A DNA stretch of 64,000 nt from Desulfobulbaceae bacterium BRH_c16a (GTDB lineage Bacteria > Desulfobacterota > Desulfobulbia > Desulfobulbales > Desulfocapsaceae). The translations under genes were made by a program, and so were the position numbers. Position 1 is the first letter of the stretch. The number at the start of each line of letters is the position of its first letter. The DNA lies in contig LADS01000002.1 in the NCBI GenBank assembly GCA_000961725.1, forward strand, positions 1 to 64,000, given 5' to 3'. The notes beneath the pieces are model-generated. The model was not told where the DNA came from. It saw only the letters and a list, made by a program, of their open reading frames with translations, and searched no databases. This document shows, piece after piece, positions 9,276-19,169 of this stretch.

Positions 9276-9866
9276 TCAGGAAAATATTTCCTTGGCTTCC
9301 CGTAATCGCAGGGAGTTCAGTCCGTCGGTCATCGTTTCGGTGACAAAGTGAAGTTCCGTTGTCTCGCCGTCTATTGTCGGCAGGATCGCCATATTGAAAG
9401 CACTTTCGACTTTGCCGAGTTGACGGCAGAACAGCAGGTAATTCGACTTGCTGCGGTAGCCCGAACTGACCAATGCAGGATAACTGTCGCCTTTTGCATG
9501 CAGAAGCAGGCGATAATGTCCGGCAAGCACGGTCAACCACTCCGCATAGAAGGTGCGGGTGTTCTCCTGCAGTTCCTCAACCTGGTCCACCAGTGCCCGG
9601 ATATCGACCGGTTGGCCGCTTTTTTCAGCGACAACGGCGGCCTCTAGCGTCCTGCGACGGGTGAGGAGGTGGTTTTCGGCAAATGTTTTCAAGCCGTTCT
9701 CATAATCTTTCAGCTTCCAGAAATAAAAGACAAAAAATATCGGGATAAATATCATCCAGACCCGGGGGGTCGGCTTTTCCATAACATGCAAGGCCAATTG
9801 CCATGCCATGGTTTCTTCGTTGGCGAGGATCAGTTCCTTTCGTTGGTCGAGAGCGGTGGTATTCAT
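9276..9866 (-). CDS. Conserved hypothetical protein with one TM segment, in sulfate-exporter operon
   Basis: ORF 196 aa with hydrophobic VWMIFIPIFFVFYFW; co-directional with 9876-11932. Confidence 0.7.
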   Translation of the reverse strand: MNTTALDQRKELILANEETMAWQLALHVMEKPTPRVWMIFIPIFFVFYFWKLKDYENGLKTFAENHLLTRRRTLEAAVVAEKSGQPVDIRALVDQVEELQENTRTFYAEWLTVLAGHYRLLLHAKGDSYPALVSSGYRSKSNYLLFCRQLGKVESAFNMAILPTIDGETTELHFVTETMTDGLNSLRLREAKEIFS

Positions 9867-9875
9867 AGATTTATC

Positions 9876-10109
9876 TTATTGATCGAGAACCGTCTTCAGA
9901 TAATTCTCAGCTTCTTTAACCTGGACGACATCGGTGTAATAATAGCGGGTCGGATCAATCCCATTACTCTCCAGATACTGCGACATCCTGTTGAGGATGC
10001 CCACCGATTCGGTCAAATAGGGCAAAAAGACATAGACAAAGACTAAACAGACGCTGAGGGATGCGGTTAATTTTCCGATTTTCTGCAACATGCTCGTTTC
10101 CTTCTTCAT
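9876..10109 (-). CDS. Small single-TM hypothetical protein
   Basis: 77 aa ORF, MLQKIGKLTASLSVCLVFVYVFLPYLTESVG...; co-directional, close spacing. Confidence 0.6.
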   Translation of the reverse strand: MKKETSMLQKIGKLTASLSVCLVFVYVFLPYLTESVGILNRMSQYLESNGIDPTRYYYTDVVQVKEAENYLKTVLDQ

Positions 10110-10123
10110 CGATTCCTTGCAGC

Positions 10124-10153
10124 GCCGGTCGGGAGAACTGTCTCCCGACCGGC
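10124..10153. repeat. Perfect 13-bp stem / 4-nt loop hairpin inside the operon
   Basis: GCCGGTCGGGAGA-ACTG-TCTCCCGACCGGC, between the stop of the exporter gene and the small ORF. Confidence 0.9.
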
Positions 10154-10189
10154 TTCATTCATTGGTAACCATTCATTGAATGATCAGCC

Positions 10190-11932
10190 TCATATCTTCG
10201 CGGTAATTTCCGGGAAGACCAGATAAAACATAATATAGGCCATGGCCAGTGTCAGCGCCATATTGAAACTCTGACCGCACACATAGAGAATAAGCGGCTT
10301 GCCGCCTTTGAAATATTTGGCGAGTTCCCTGAAGTTGGTGGACAGACCGATAGCCGCAAAGGACAGAGCGAAGAACCAGTCACGCAGCAGCTTCGTTCCA
10401 CCTTTCACTGCGCCATTGTCAAGCAGCGCGTCGGCCATTCCTTTGCTCAAGTTGCTGTCGAGCAAGGAAAACAGCACGGAGGCAGCAAGAAAACCGAGGA
10501 CAAACTTGGGGAAACGGTGCCAGATCTCTCCGGCCCCGACAGTCTTGCCGGCCTGTTTCTCCACTCGCATACACCAGTACAAGGCGATACAGAAAGCGGT
10601 GACGCCGATCATGACATTCTGGATCATTTTGATCGTTGCCGCCACATACATTGCTTTCTCGCCGAGAAATGCGCCGGCTGCGGCAACCGCACCGGTGGAA
10701 TCGATGGTTCCGCCCATCCAGGCGCCGCCGAGAATTTCCGGCATACCTACCGCCTTGATAAAAGCGGGCATGGCAATCATCATGATCGCGGTAAAGACCA
10801 GCGACAAGCCGATGGCTAGAGTCAACTCCTCTTTTTTGGCGCGGCAGGCTGCTGCCGCGGCAATGGCAGCCGACGTACCGCAGACCGACATATCGGCGGA
10901 GACGACGACGTTGAGGGTCTTGGATTCCATCTTCAGAACTTTCTGGCCAAAGATGAAAGTACAGACCAGGACGATGGGGGTGACAACCCACGCAACAAAA
11001 ATTCCGGGAATGCCGATGGCCAGGATCTTGCCGAACAGGACCTCGCCACCGAGCAGAACCAGACCGGTCTTGATAAAGAATTCAACCTGGCAGGCCGGCA
11101 GCACCCACTTGGGTGTGCCGATGCTGTTGGCAATCACCATACCGAGAAGAATACCCCAGGCCTCAGCCCCAAAACCGTACTGCTTGGAAATCGCCTGCCC
11201 GCCGAGCATATAGGCTAAGACTGCAACCAGGAAAACGATGACGAACCCCTTGGCGAAATCCGAGAAGCTCTTCTTCATGAGAACTATTCCGGCGCCGAAA
11301 ATCACGATAAAGAAGGCGCACAAGCCGATCAGGCCGGGAATATAATTATAGGCTTTCTGAGTGGTTTTGGCCTTGGCGGCGGAGGATTTCTTTTCGGCTG
11401 CCTGCCAGTCCTTGATTTTTGCTGCTGCAGCATCATTGAGTGCCGGATCCTTGAAAGCCGCAGCCGCAGCCGCCTCTTCAGCCTGCCCTGCTGCGGCCAG
11501 AGCCGCCGCTGCCTTGCCTTTGGCCTCTTCGAAAGCAGGCATCGCCTTGTCGTTCATCGCCTTGGCCTGGGCTTCCGATCTGATGAGCGAGTCGACCGGA
11601 TTGTCTTTCCATGAACCGGGGGTTTTTGTCCAGTGGGTAACGAATTTACCGAAAGCGGTACCGGTTCCTTTCAGTTTTTTCTTGTCGGCTTCCGCGTTAT
11701 ACCATGTAATGGTCTTGAAGGGAGCCCTGGCAGCCTCGGCCGACTGGATCTGATTTGCCGCCTCGATCTTCGTGGCAAACTCCTCCTTGGGGCCAAAGCC
11801 GAAATAGGCAGTGAGGCTCACTGCAATGATGAGAAAACCAAGCCAGATAGCGAGGTAATCCTCCTTCGTCCAAAGATCTGACCAGCTGCTCCGGCCATGA
11901 TCCACAACAATGTTCGTGTCTGTTTGAGCCAT
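10190..11932 (-). CDS. YeiH-like putative sulfate exporter family protein with Ala/Lys-rich insertion
   Basis: LGGEVLFGKILAIGIPG..., VSADMSVCGTSAAIAAAAACRAKKEE core typical of the YeiH/UPF0324 family; extra region between TM1 and core. Confidence 0.82.
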   Translation of the reverse strand: MAQTDTNIVVDHGRSSWSDLWTKEDYLAIWLGFLIIAVSLTAYFGFGPKEEFATKIEAANQIQSAEAARAPFKTITWYNAEADKKKLKGTGTAFGKFVTHWTKTPGSWKDNPVDSLIRSEAQAKAMNDKAMPAFEEAKGKAAAALAAAGQAEEAAAAAAFKDPALNDAAAAKIKDWQAAEKKSSAAKAKTTQKAYNYIPGLIGLCAFFIVIFGAGIVLMKKSFSDFAKGFVIVFLVAVLAYMLGGQAISKQYGFGAEAWGILLGMVIANSIGTPKWVLPACQVEFFIKTGLVLLGGEVLFGKILAIGIPGIFVAWVVTPIVLVCTFIFGQKVLKMESKTLNVVVSADMSVCGTSAAIAAAAACRAKKEELTLAIGLSLVFTAIMMIAMPAFIKAVGMPEILGGAWMGGTIDSTGAVAAAGAFLGEKAMYVAATIKMIQNVMIGVTAFCIALYWCMRVEKQAGKTVGAGEIWHRFPKFVLGFLAASVLFSLLDSNLSKGMADALLDNGAVKGGTKLLRDWFFALSFAAIGLSTNFRELAKYFKGGKPLILYVCGQSFNMALTLAMAYIMFYLVFPEITAKI

Positions 11933-12242
11933 TTACGGTGTCTCCTTGTATTCGGTTCTTTGTTTGGTCTTTCGACCACATCTTTTGCTAGAGCTCTTTC
12001 CAAGAAGGATGCCACCCGCATATAAAATTAAATATTGCATGATTACTGATATTTATTCAGATTCATTTAATGCTTTACGCCAACCTGGATTTGCACCTGC
12101 AAACTGAAGTTTACGGCACAAACAACATCCTTCGGTTTGCATCCTCTTTTTTCTTTACAATCCGGGTAAGTCTGCTACAGATAGAGCATCGTCAGCCTTT
12201 TCCGGGCGGCAAATACTCTTTCACCTTTCAAAACCAGTACAG

Positions 12243-14660
12243 ATGAATCTTCCCCGACCCTACTCCCTGCAAAGCAAGTTTATCCTCAGATTGATCGGCT
12301 GCCTCATTCTGATCAGCGTCATCAATCTGACCGCCCTCTATTTTTTCATGCAGAAAACCCTTGAAGAGGAGGTCAGCACCAGGGCGACCATTGTCCTGCA
12401 GCAGGTCGATGCGGTGCAGAAATATGTGCAGACCAGGCTGCGCCCGAAAATGCTCGATGTACTGCCCGACAGCTTCATCCTCGAAGCGATGTCTTCTTCG
12501 TTTATTTCCCGAAGCGTCATGGAAAAAGCCCACCCTGCCGATTCCGACTATGTCTATCGCCGGGTGGCAATCAATGCCCGTAATCCGGTCTTTGAAGCAA
12601 ACGAAGTCGAGCGGGAACTGATCGCCTATTTCCGTGACAATCGGGACGTGGAGCTTTGGCAGGGTCTCAAGACGGTTGACGACCAGAGCGTCTTTGTCAG
12701 AGCCCGGCCGGTGAAGTTTGTCGAGAGCTGCATGCTCTGTCATGGCAAAGCTTCGGATGCCCCGATAGAGATGACACAAAGGTACGGGGAAAGAGGTTTC
12801 GACCATGACCTCAACCAGATCAGCGGAGTCGACCTTGTCGGCATTCCGACCACGCGGTATGCTGTAAAAAACATGGCCGATTTCACCCTGTATGTCGTGG
12901 TGTATCTGATCATCACGGCTCTCGTCCTGGTCATGATCTATTTGACCTTTCAGCGTGTGGTTCTGGTGAATTTCCGAACTCTTACCAGCCAGTTCAGGAA
13001 AAACTTCCATGACCAGAAGGGCGAGGAGCTGCTCCAGAAAGTTGAACACGGCGATGAAATCGAAGAAATGATCGAAGGCATGGAGGGGCTCAGCCAGCAC
13101 CTGTTTGAAACGGACCGGCGCCTCAAGGAATATACCGCCGATCTGGAACGGGAAGTCGACCGGCGGACAGAACAGCTCTCGCTGGAAAACGATACGCACA
13201 AGAAAGACCTTACCATGCTGGTGAGCGTCCTCGGCGCCCTGAAAATCAGCAGAAACCGACCCGAGCTCTGGCGTAATGCCTTACCCCTGCTGGCCGACAG
13301 GTTTGTCCTTGTCCGGGCTTCCTACGTCTGCACCTTTTCCGGCAATCAGGATTTTACCTGGCCACAGGATGCTGAGCCGCCCGTGTTGCCGGCCGATTAC
13401 GTCGAGCTGCTTCTGGAGCCGAAGTTGCGCTTCTCCGACAACAGGGTCATTGTCCCAGTCGGCAGCAGCGACGACAATATCGATGGCCTGCTCCTGCTCG
13501 AGCGGCCGGAAAATGTCCCGTTTACCACCGGCGAAGCGGAGATGCTCACAGCGGTCGGCCGCCAGCTTGGCATTGCCGCGGAGAACCTGGCGGCGCTTGA
13601 CGCCCTCCTCAGTCAGGCCGACAACCTGCAGACCATCTTCGAGGGCATCCCCGACCCCCTGCTGCTCCTGGATCTTGGCGGGTCGGTCATCATGGCCAAC
13701 AACGCGGCCAACCGGCTGATGGAAGAACTCTCCTGTCAGGATCGGAGAAGGGGCGTGATCGATTGTCTCCTCACAGCGGATAATAAAGACGGCATGGGAC
13801 AGAACAATGCTCGACAACTCACCGCCCCGGCAACGCGGGAAGTGGAATTGGACAACGGCCGAAGCTTCATCGTCAACACTATCGGCCTTGCCCGCGACGA
13901 AAACCGCGCCCCGAGAATTGTCGTATCCATTCAGGAAGATACCGATAAAAAGAAGATGCTCCGCCAGTTTGTCCAGGCCGAGAAAATGGGCACGGTCGGC
14001 AAGCTTGCCGCAGGGCTCGCCCATGAGATGAACAATCCTCTCGGCGTCATCCTCTGCTATGCCGAACTGCTGAAAAAAACCCTGCCTGGCGAGCAGCACC
14101 AGACCGACATCGATGTAATTATCAAGCATACCAGCCAGGCCCAGGCCGTGCTCCTCGACCTGCTGAACTTTGCTCGTCCCAAGGTGTCGACCCATCGGGA
14201 GACAGTTATCGGCGATGTGGTGGAAAGCGTGATCGGGGTATTTAAAGTCCAGGCGGCAAAAAAGGGGGTGGCCCTCTCCTGTCATCGTGACGATGCGGGA
14301 ACGGCTGTCCGGGTCGAACCGCAGGTGGTTGAACACATCATCCTGAATCTTCTCCTCAATGCCCTCGACGCCCTGCCGGAAGAGGCGGGTATAATCGCCG
14401 TCGAAATTACCTGCGACCATGAAAAAAGAGGCCTGCGCCTGACCGTCTCGGACAACGGCAGCGGTATCGATCATGCGATTCTACCGTCTATCTTCGATCC
14501 GTTTTTCTCGACCAAGGATGTGAACAAGGGTTCGGGCCTTGGCCTTGCAGTCATTTACGGCTATATGCGTGAACTGGGCGGCACCATCGAAGCACGGAAC
14601 CGGCAGACGGGCGGAGCGGTTTTCGAACTGTACTTTCCAATCACCGGAGGGCGTCTCTAG
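12243..14660 (+). CDS. Sensor histidine kinase with haem-type (Tll0287/DUF3365-like) periplasmic domain
   Basis: N-terminal TM, SCMLCHG (CxxCH), HAMP-like region, GAF/PAS, HEMNNPLGVIL H-box, HATPase. Confidence 0.88.
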   Translation: MNLPRPYSLQSKFILRLIGCLILISVINLTALYFFMQKTLEEEVSTRATIVLQQVDAVQKYVQTRLRPKMLDVLPDSFILEAMSSSFISRSVMEKAHPADSDYVYRRVAINARNPVFEANEVERELIAYFRDNRDVELWQGLKTVDDQSVFVRARPVKFVESCMLCHGKASDAPIEMTQRYGERGFDHDLNQISGVDLVGIPTTRYAVKNMADFTLYVVVYLIITALVLVMIYLTFQRVVLVNFRTLTSQFRKNFHDQKGEELLQKVEHGDEIEEMIEGMEGLSQHLFETDRRLKEYTADLEREVDRRTEQLSLENDTHKKDLTMLVSVLGALKISRNRPELWRNALPLLADRFVLVRASYVCTFSGNQDFTWPQDAEPPVLPADYVELLLEPKLRFSDNRVIVPVGSSDDNIDGLLLLERPENVPFTTGEAEMLTAVGRQLGIAAENLAALDALLSQADNLQTIFEGIPDPLLLLDLGGSVIMANNAANRLMEELSCQDRRRGVIDCLLTADNKDGMGQNNARQLTAPATREVELDNGRSFIVNTIGLARDENRAPRIVVSIQEDTDKKKMLRQFVQAEKMGTVGKLAAGLAHEMNNPLGVILCYAELLKKTLPGEQHQTDIDVIIKHTSQAQAVLLDLLNFARPKVSTHRETVIGDVVESVIGVFKVQAAKKGVALSCHRDDAGTAVRVEPQVVEHIILNLLLNALDALPEEAGIIAVEITCDHEKRGLRLTVSDNGSGIDHAILPSIFDPFFSTKDVNKGSGLGLAVIYGYMRELGGTIEARNRQTGGAVFELYFPITGGRL

Positions 14661-14670
14661 TGGAGAAGAA

Positions 14671-16062
14671 ATGGAGAAAAAGATAAAAGTGCTGCTGGTC
14701 GACGATCAGCTTGATTTCATCAACGGCCTTGCCAGGCTGCTGATGGCCGGGTTTCAGGATTTTGATGTGATTACCGCAGATGGCGGCAAACCCGCTTTGG
14801 CCCTGCTGGAAAAATCGGAGGTCGATCTCCTCATCACCGACCTGCAGATGCCTGAGATGAACGGCCTGCAGCTGATGACGGAGATCCACCGGCGGTACCC
14901 GGCAATCAAGGTCATCATTCTCACCGGTTTCGGCACCATCGAAAAAGCGGTCGAAGCGGTCAGACTCGGGGCATACGACTTTCTCACCAAACCGGTCGCC
15001 TCGGAACAGCTCTACCGGACCGTCGGCAAGGCCGCCGATTTTATCCGGCTGGAATGGGAAAACCGGCGTCTCCGCGAATTGCTCGCCGGCGGCGGCAAGG
15101 AAACCCTGCTGGGGGGAAGCAGCGTCATTCACCAGGTGCAGCAATCGATACAGGCGGTTGCCGGTTCCGACTATCCGGTGTTGATCCAGGGTGAGTCGGG
15201 AACCGGCAAGGAGCTTGCCGCAAGAATGGTACACCGTCTCAGCCAGCGTGCCAAGAAACCCTATGTCGCGGTCAACTGCCCGGCCATCCCCGACTCCCTT
15301 CTTGAAAGCGAGCTCTTCGGCTATAGCCGGGGAGCCTTCACCGGGGCCGACCGGGACAAGGAAGGTCTGTTTCTTGCCGCCAACCACGGCACCCTGCATC
15401 TCGACGAAATCGGCGACATCTCGCCGTCAATGCAGACCAAGCTCCTGCGCTTCCTGCAGGAAGGCGAGGTCCGGCCGGTCGGCTCGACCCGGACACTTGC
15501 GACCGATGTGCGGATCATTGCCTCCACCAATCAGCCGCTCGAGAAAAAAGTCGAAGAGAACAGCTTCCGCGCCGATCTCTTTTATCGCCTCAACGTTATC
15601 GCCATCCACATGCCGCCGCTCCGTGAGCGCTCGGAGGACATCGCCCTGCTCGCCCGATATTTTCTGGAAAAGACCCTGGCCGAGATGAATATCAATGGGA
15701 TGACGATTGAACCGGAAGTGCTCTCCTATCTGTCGACCAAAGAATGGCCGGGCAATGTCCGCGAACTGCAGAACACCATCAGAAGGCTGGTAGTTTTCAG
15801 CGGGCGGGAAAACATCACCATGGCCTCGATCCAGCGTATCGAAGCCCCCGGTCAGCCGACACCCGCCGTCCTCGGCGAACTTGGCCCCTATAAGAGCATG
15901 AAGACGTTGATATCCGATCGTTTTTCCCGCAGCTATATCGAACAGCTCCTTACAGCCACCTCCGGCAATGTTTCGGAGGCATCCCGGGTCAGCGGACTCT
16001 CCCGGGTTGCCATCCAGAAGCTCGGCCTGCGGTTGGGAATAGACCTTGGAAGGTTCCGCTAG
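14671..16062 (+). CDS. NtrC-family sigma-54-dependent response regulator
   Basis: REC domain DDQLDF...LLITDLQMP, GESGTGKE, GAFTGA, C-terminal HTH. ATG 14671 fits better than the ORF-track start 14539. Confidence 0.93.
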   Translation: MEKKIKVLLVDDQLDFINGLARLLMAGFQDFDVITADGGKPALALLEKSEVDLLITDLQMPEMNGLQLMTEIHRRYPAIKVIILTGFGTIEKAVEAVRLGAYDFLTKPVASEQLYRTVGKAADFIRLEWENRRLRELLAGGGKETLLGGSSVIHQVQQSIQAVAGSDYPVLIQGESGTGKELAARMVHRLSQRAKKPYVAVNCPAIPDSLLESELFGYSRGAFTGADRDKEGLFLAANHGTLHLDEIGDISPSMQTKLLRFLQEGEVRPVGSTRTLATDVRIIASTNQPLEKKVEENSFRADLFYRLNVIAIHMPPLRERSEDIALLARYFLEKTLAEMNINGMTIEPEVLSYLSTKEWPGNVRELQNTIRRLVVFSGRENITMASIQRIEAPGQPTPAVLGELGPYKSMKTLISDRFSRSYIEQLLTATSGNVSEASRVSGLSRVAIQKLGLRLGIDLGRFR

Positions 16063-16395
16063 TCAGTGTCTGGCCATAAATGGCTATTTTGCCCTAACTC
16101 TTCGTTGCTCTCAAAATTTAATCCTCGGAATATCAAAGATATGCCTGCGGTTGCCTGCGGTTAAATTTATCGATCGCCTCGATTTAGAACAAAATATCTC
16201 ATTTCTGGACAGACACTGGTTACACCATCGTCGCACTGTGTATTTTCACCTTGGACTTTTCGGCAAAATGTCTGATAATACTTGATACGGAGCCACCGGA
16301 CCGGCTTCCTTCATAGCCGGCAGGTGCCGCAATTACAGTGGATGGCTGACAGTTTTCGCCGATTCACGACTCTTCACCATGGCCCAAGTGGCTTT

Positions 16396-17919
16396 ATGAT
16401 GCAGCCTCAAAGCGATGTTTCGGTTTTTTTCATTTTGCTCAGGAGATCTTTATCAATCGCTCTGATATGGACGTTCCTGTGCTTCATCGCCGCGTTCTGG
16501 AATATCGCAACGGAGCAGAAGAAAACCATAGACCTGGCCCAAAGAGAAGCCAGGACGGTAATCGACAAAGATCAGGCCTTGCGTTTCTGGGCGACCGACC
16601 ATCATGGCGTCTATGTACCCGTCACCAAAGACACTCAACCTAACGACAATCTCAGGCACATCCCGGAACGTGACATCACCACCCCAAGCGGCATGCAGCT
16701 GACATTGATAAATCCTGCGACAATGTTGCGTCAGGTAATGAATCAATATGGCGACATGTACAGGACCAAAGGCCATATAACCAGTCTCAAGCTCGTGAAT
16801 CATCTGAATAAACCGGATGAATGGGAAACGAAAGCCCTGTACGAATTCGAGACAGGCAAGGAAGAAGTAATGTCGGTGACCCGTATCGAAGGCAATGAAG
16901 TCGTTCGCCTGATGAAACCGATATACACAAACGCCGGCTGCCTCGAGTGCCACGGCAGCCAGGGATATAAAGAAGGAGATGTGCGGGGCGGGGTAAGTGT
17001 TTCGATTCCTCTCGCGGGATATCGGGCAATAGAAAAGAAGTCCCTGCGGGCGATGTATATCACTCACAGTTTTTTATGGTTATTCGGCCTCCTGGCCATT
17101 GCCTTGATTTTCACCCGCAGCAAAAAACGCAGAATCGAACGGCTGGACGATCTGCAGACCCTTGAGGAGCAAAGCGAGAAAATCAAGATATTTGCGTATT
17201 CCGTCGCCCACGACCTGAAAAATCCGGTGGTGGCCATCCACGGCCTGGCAAGTCTTTTACGTAAAAAGCAGTTTGATAAACTGGATGATAAAGGCAGACA
17301 ATACTGCGAGCAGATTGTTAAATCCTCCGCTCAGCTCTCCGCTCTGGTCGATCAGATCAATATCTTCATTTCCGCCAAGGAACAGCCACTGACGATTGAA
17401 CTCCTCGATTTCCAGGAAATATGTAATACGGTCAAGGAAGAATATGCGGCTCAGCTGCAGGCAAGGCACATAGAGTGGAGAGAACCGACCCGGGTTGACG
17501 GGATTCGGGCCGACAGGATCGCGATCACCCGGATTATCAGGAACCTCGTTGACAACGCATTGAAATACAGCGGCGAGAACCTGAGTCGAATCACTATAAC
17601 CTGCGAGGAGGCAACCGACCGTTTCACCATAAGTGTTGCCAATGACGGCAATCCGATCTCCCGGGAGGCCTGCCGCAATATCTTTGTCAGGTTCAAACGC
17701 AACTGCGACGACCGGAAGGTTCAAGGCACAGGTCTGGGTCTGGCAATCGTCAAGGAACTGGCAGGGCTCCATGGCGGTGACGTATGGGTGGAATCGGACG
17801 GTAGAGAGGGTGCGGCCTTTTTTTTCACTCTTGCCAGGACAGGGCCGGCGGAAACGAAAACACGATTTTCCGGCCCAGCTTTTATGGGTGGCAGGACTCC
17901 GCCGCAGAAATCGGAATGA
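16396..17919 (+). CDS. Sensor histidine kinase with second haem-type (DUF3365-like) domain
   Basis: AGCLECHG (CxxCH) in YTNAGCLECHGSQGYKEGD, HDLKNPVVAIHG H-box, HATPase. ORF extends to 16282; ATG 16396 likely. Confidence 0.85.
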   Translation: MMQPQSDVSVFFILLRRSLSIALIWTFLCFIAAFWNIATEQKKTIDLAQREARTVIDKDQALRFWATDHHGVYVPVTKDTQPNDNLRHIPERDITTPSGMQLTLINPATMLRQVMNQYGDMYRTKGHITSLKLVNHLNKPDEWETKALYEFETGKEEVMSVTRIEGNEVVRLMKPIYTNAGCLECHGSQGYKEGDVRGGVSVSIPLAGYRAIEKKSLRAMYITHSFLWLFGLLAIALIFTRSKKRRIERLDDLQTLEEQSEKIKIFAYSVAHDLKNPVVAIHGLASLLRKKQFDKLDDKGRQYCEQIVKSSAQLSALVDQINIFISAKEQPLTIELLDFQEICNTVKEEYAAQLQARHIEWREPTRVDGIRADRIAITRIIRNLVDNALKYSGENLSRITITCEEATDRFTISVANDGNPISREACRNIFVRFKRNCDDRKVQGTGLGLAIVKELAGLHGGDVWVESDGREGAAFFFTLARTGPAETKTRFSGPAFMGGRTPPQKSE

Positions 17920-17932
17920 GGCAAGGAAAGAA

Positions 17933-18967
17933 GTGAAATATATCGGAACAGTTCTCGGCGTCCTGAGAAAAGCCATCTGGGTCATCATCGGAATTATTAT
18001 CCTGGCCGCTGTCGGACGCTACCTGAGCATGCAGGAGGGAACCCCACCCGGCGCATCGCCGCCCCGAGAAAAAGCCATTGTGCAAACGGTCTCCTGGAGC
18101 GATGTGGACCAGGCGGTGGCAACCGCCGTCACCGCCGCGAGAACAAGCACGGAGACTTTTGCCACCGAAAAAATCGATGAGTGGCTTGACGACCTTATGG
18201 TCCGTGTCGACAACGATTTCCTCGAATGGTATTTCAACTATTGGACTCAGCAGTTGCTCGGCATTGAAGGTATCTGGCAATACGGCGTAAACAGCTTCTT
18301 TGCCGGCCAGCCGACCGCCGCTGAAAAACTGACGGAGGAGATTCAGGAAGAATTTGCCAAACGGGTCCTGCGTCCACAGATCGCCGAGCTTGTCCTTCTG
18401 CGTATCGTCCGCGAGAGCGCCACGCATTATGTCGAAGAACTCCGAAATAACCTTGCAGTTGTGCCAGGCACCTATAAAATTCCCCACGCCGACTGGGACC
18501 GCTATCTGGAAGGAATCGCCCTGACCGCTTCGGGGACCGACGGCAACCGTGAAACCCATATCACACTGAAAGCCCTGACCTTGACGACTGCCGGAGGAAC
18601 CGTCCTGCTGGTCGGCAAGCTGAACCTCCTCGCCGGGAAACTTTCCGGCAAGATCATGGCCAAATCGGCGGGCAAGGCGGCAGCCCAGATCGCAGCCAAG
18701 ACCGGGGCTAAAGTTGCCGCGCAAAGCGGCGGCAAATTGCTTGGCCCCATTGTCGGTATCGGCGTGATTGTCTGGGACGTGTGGGACCATACTTTAACCA
18801 GAAATGAAAATCGGCCGATTTTGCGGCAGTCGATTGCCGACTATTTTACCGAACTGAAGTATATTCTTCTGCATGATACCGAGGACGGCATCATGGTCAC
18901 CTTCAACGACCTGGAAAGACAGGTGCATGCCGCTCTTCCGGCATCCGCCGGACAGCCTGCCGAGTGA
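17933..18967 (+). CDS. Hypothetical membrane-anchored protein
   Basis: GTG 17933 preceded by AGGAAAG; N-terminal TM, later hydrophobic Gly/Ala-rich region; part of ORF 17633-18967. Confidence 0.65.
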   Translation: MKYIGTVLGVLRKAIWVIIGIIILAAVGRYLSMQEGTPPGASPPREKAIVQTVSWSDVDQAVATAVTAARTSTETFATEKIDEWLDDLMVRVDNDFLEWYFNYWTQQLLGIEGIWQYGVNSFFAGQPTAAEKLTEEIQEEFAKRVLRPQIAELVLLRIVRESATHYVEELRNNLAVVPGTYKIPHADWDRYLEGIALTASGTDGNRETHITLKALTLTTAGGTVLLVGKLNLLAGKLSGKIMAKSAGKAAAQIAAKTGAKVAAQSGGKLLGPIVGIGVIVWDVWDHTLTRNENRPILRQSIADYFTELKYILLHDTEDGIMVTFNDLERQVHAALPASAGQPAE

Positions 18968-19169
18968 CTGACAGTTCCGGAAACACCAGACGCTCTGCCC
19001 GCGAGATCTGGAGAACGAATCTCGGCAAATATGGAAAAATTACTGTTTTTTTAATGTGCCTGGATTATGCTTTGCCGGGCAAGGAAAATTGATTACCGCA
19101 GGTTGTTTCTGCCGATTTTCAAAGATTGATAAAGGAACAATAACCACCGGTGGTTTCGCAAAGATAATC

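Noticed and set aside
10299-11213. 304-aa + strand ORF opposite the sulfate exporter
   Set aside because: Shadow ORF of a clear transporter gene.
12228-14474. Long reverse-strand ORFs 12228-13199 and 13281-14474
   Set aside because: Antisense to a clear histidine kinase gene; low-complexity, no recognisable domains, typical of GC-rich shadow ORFs.
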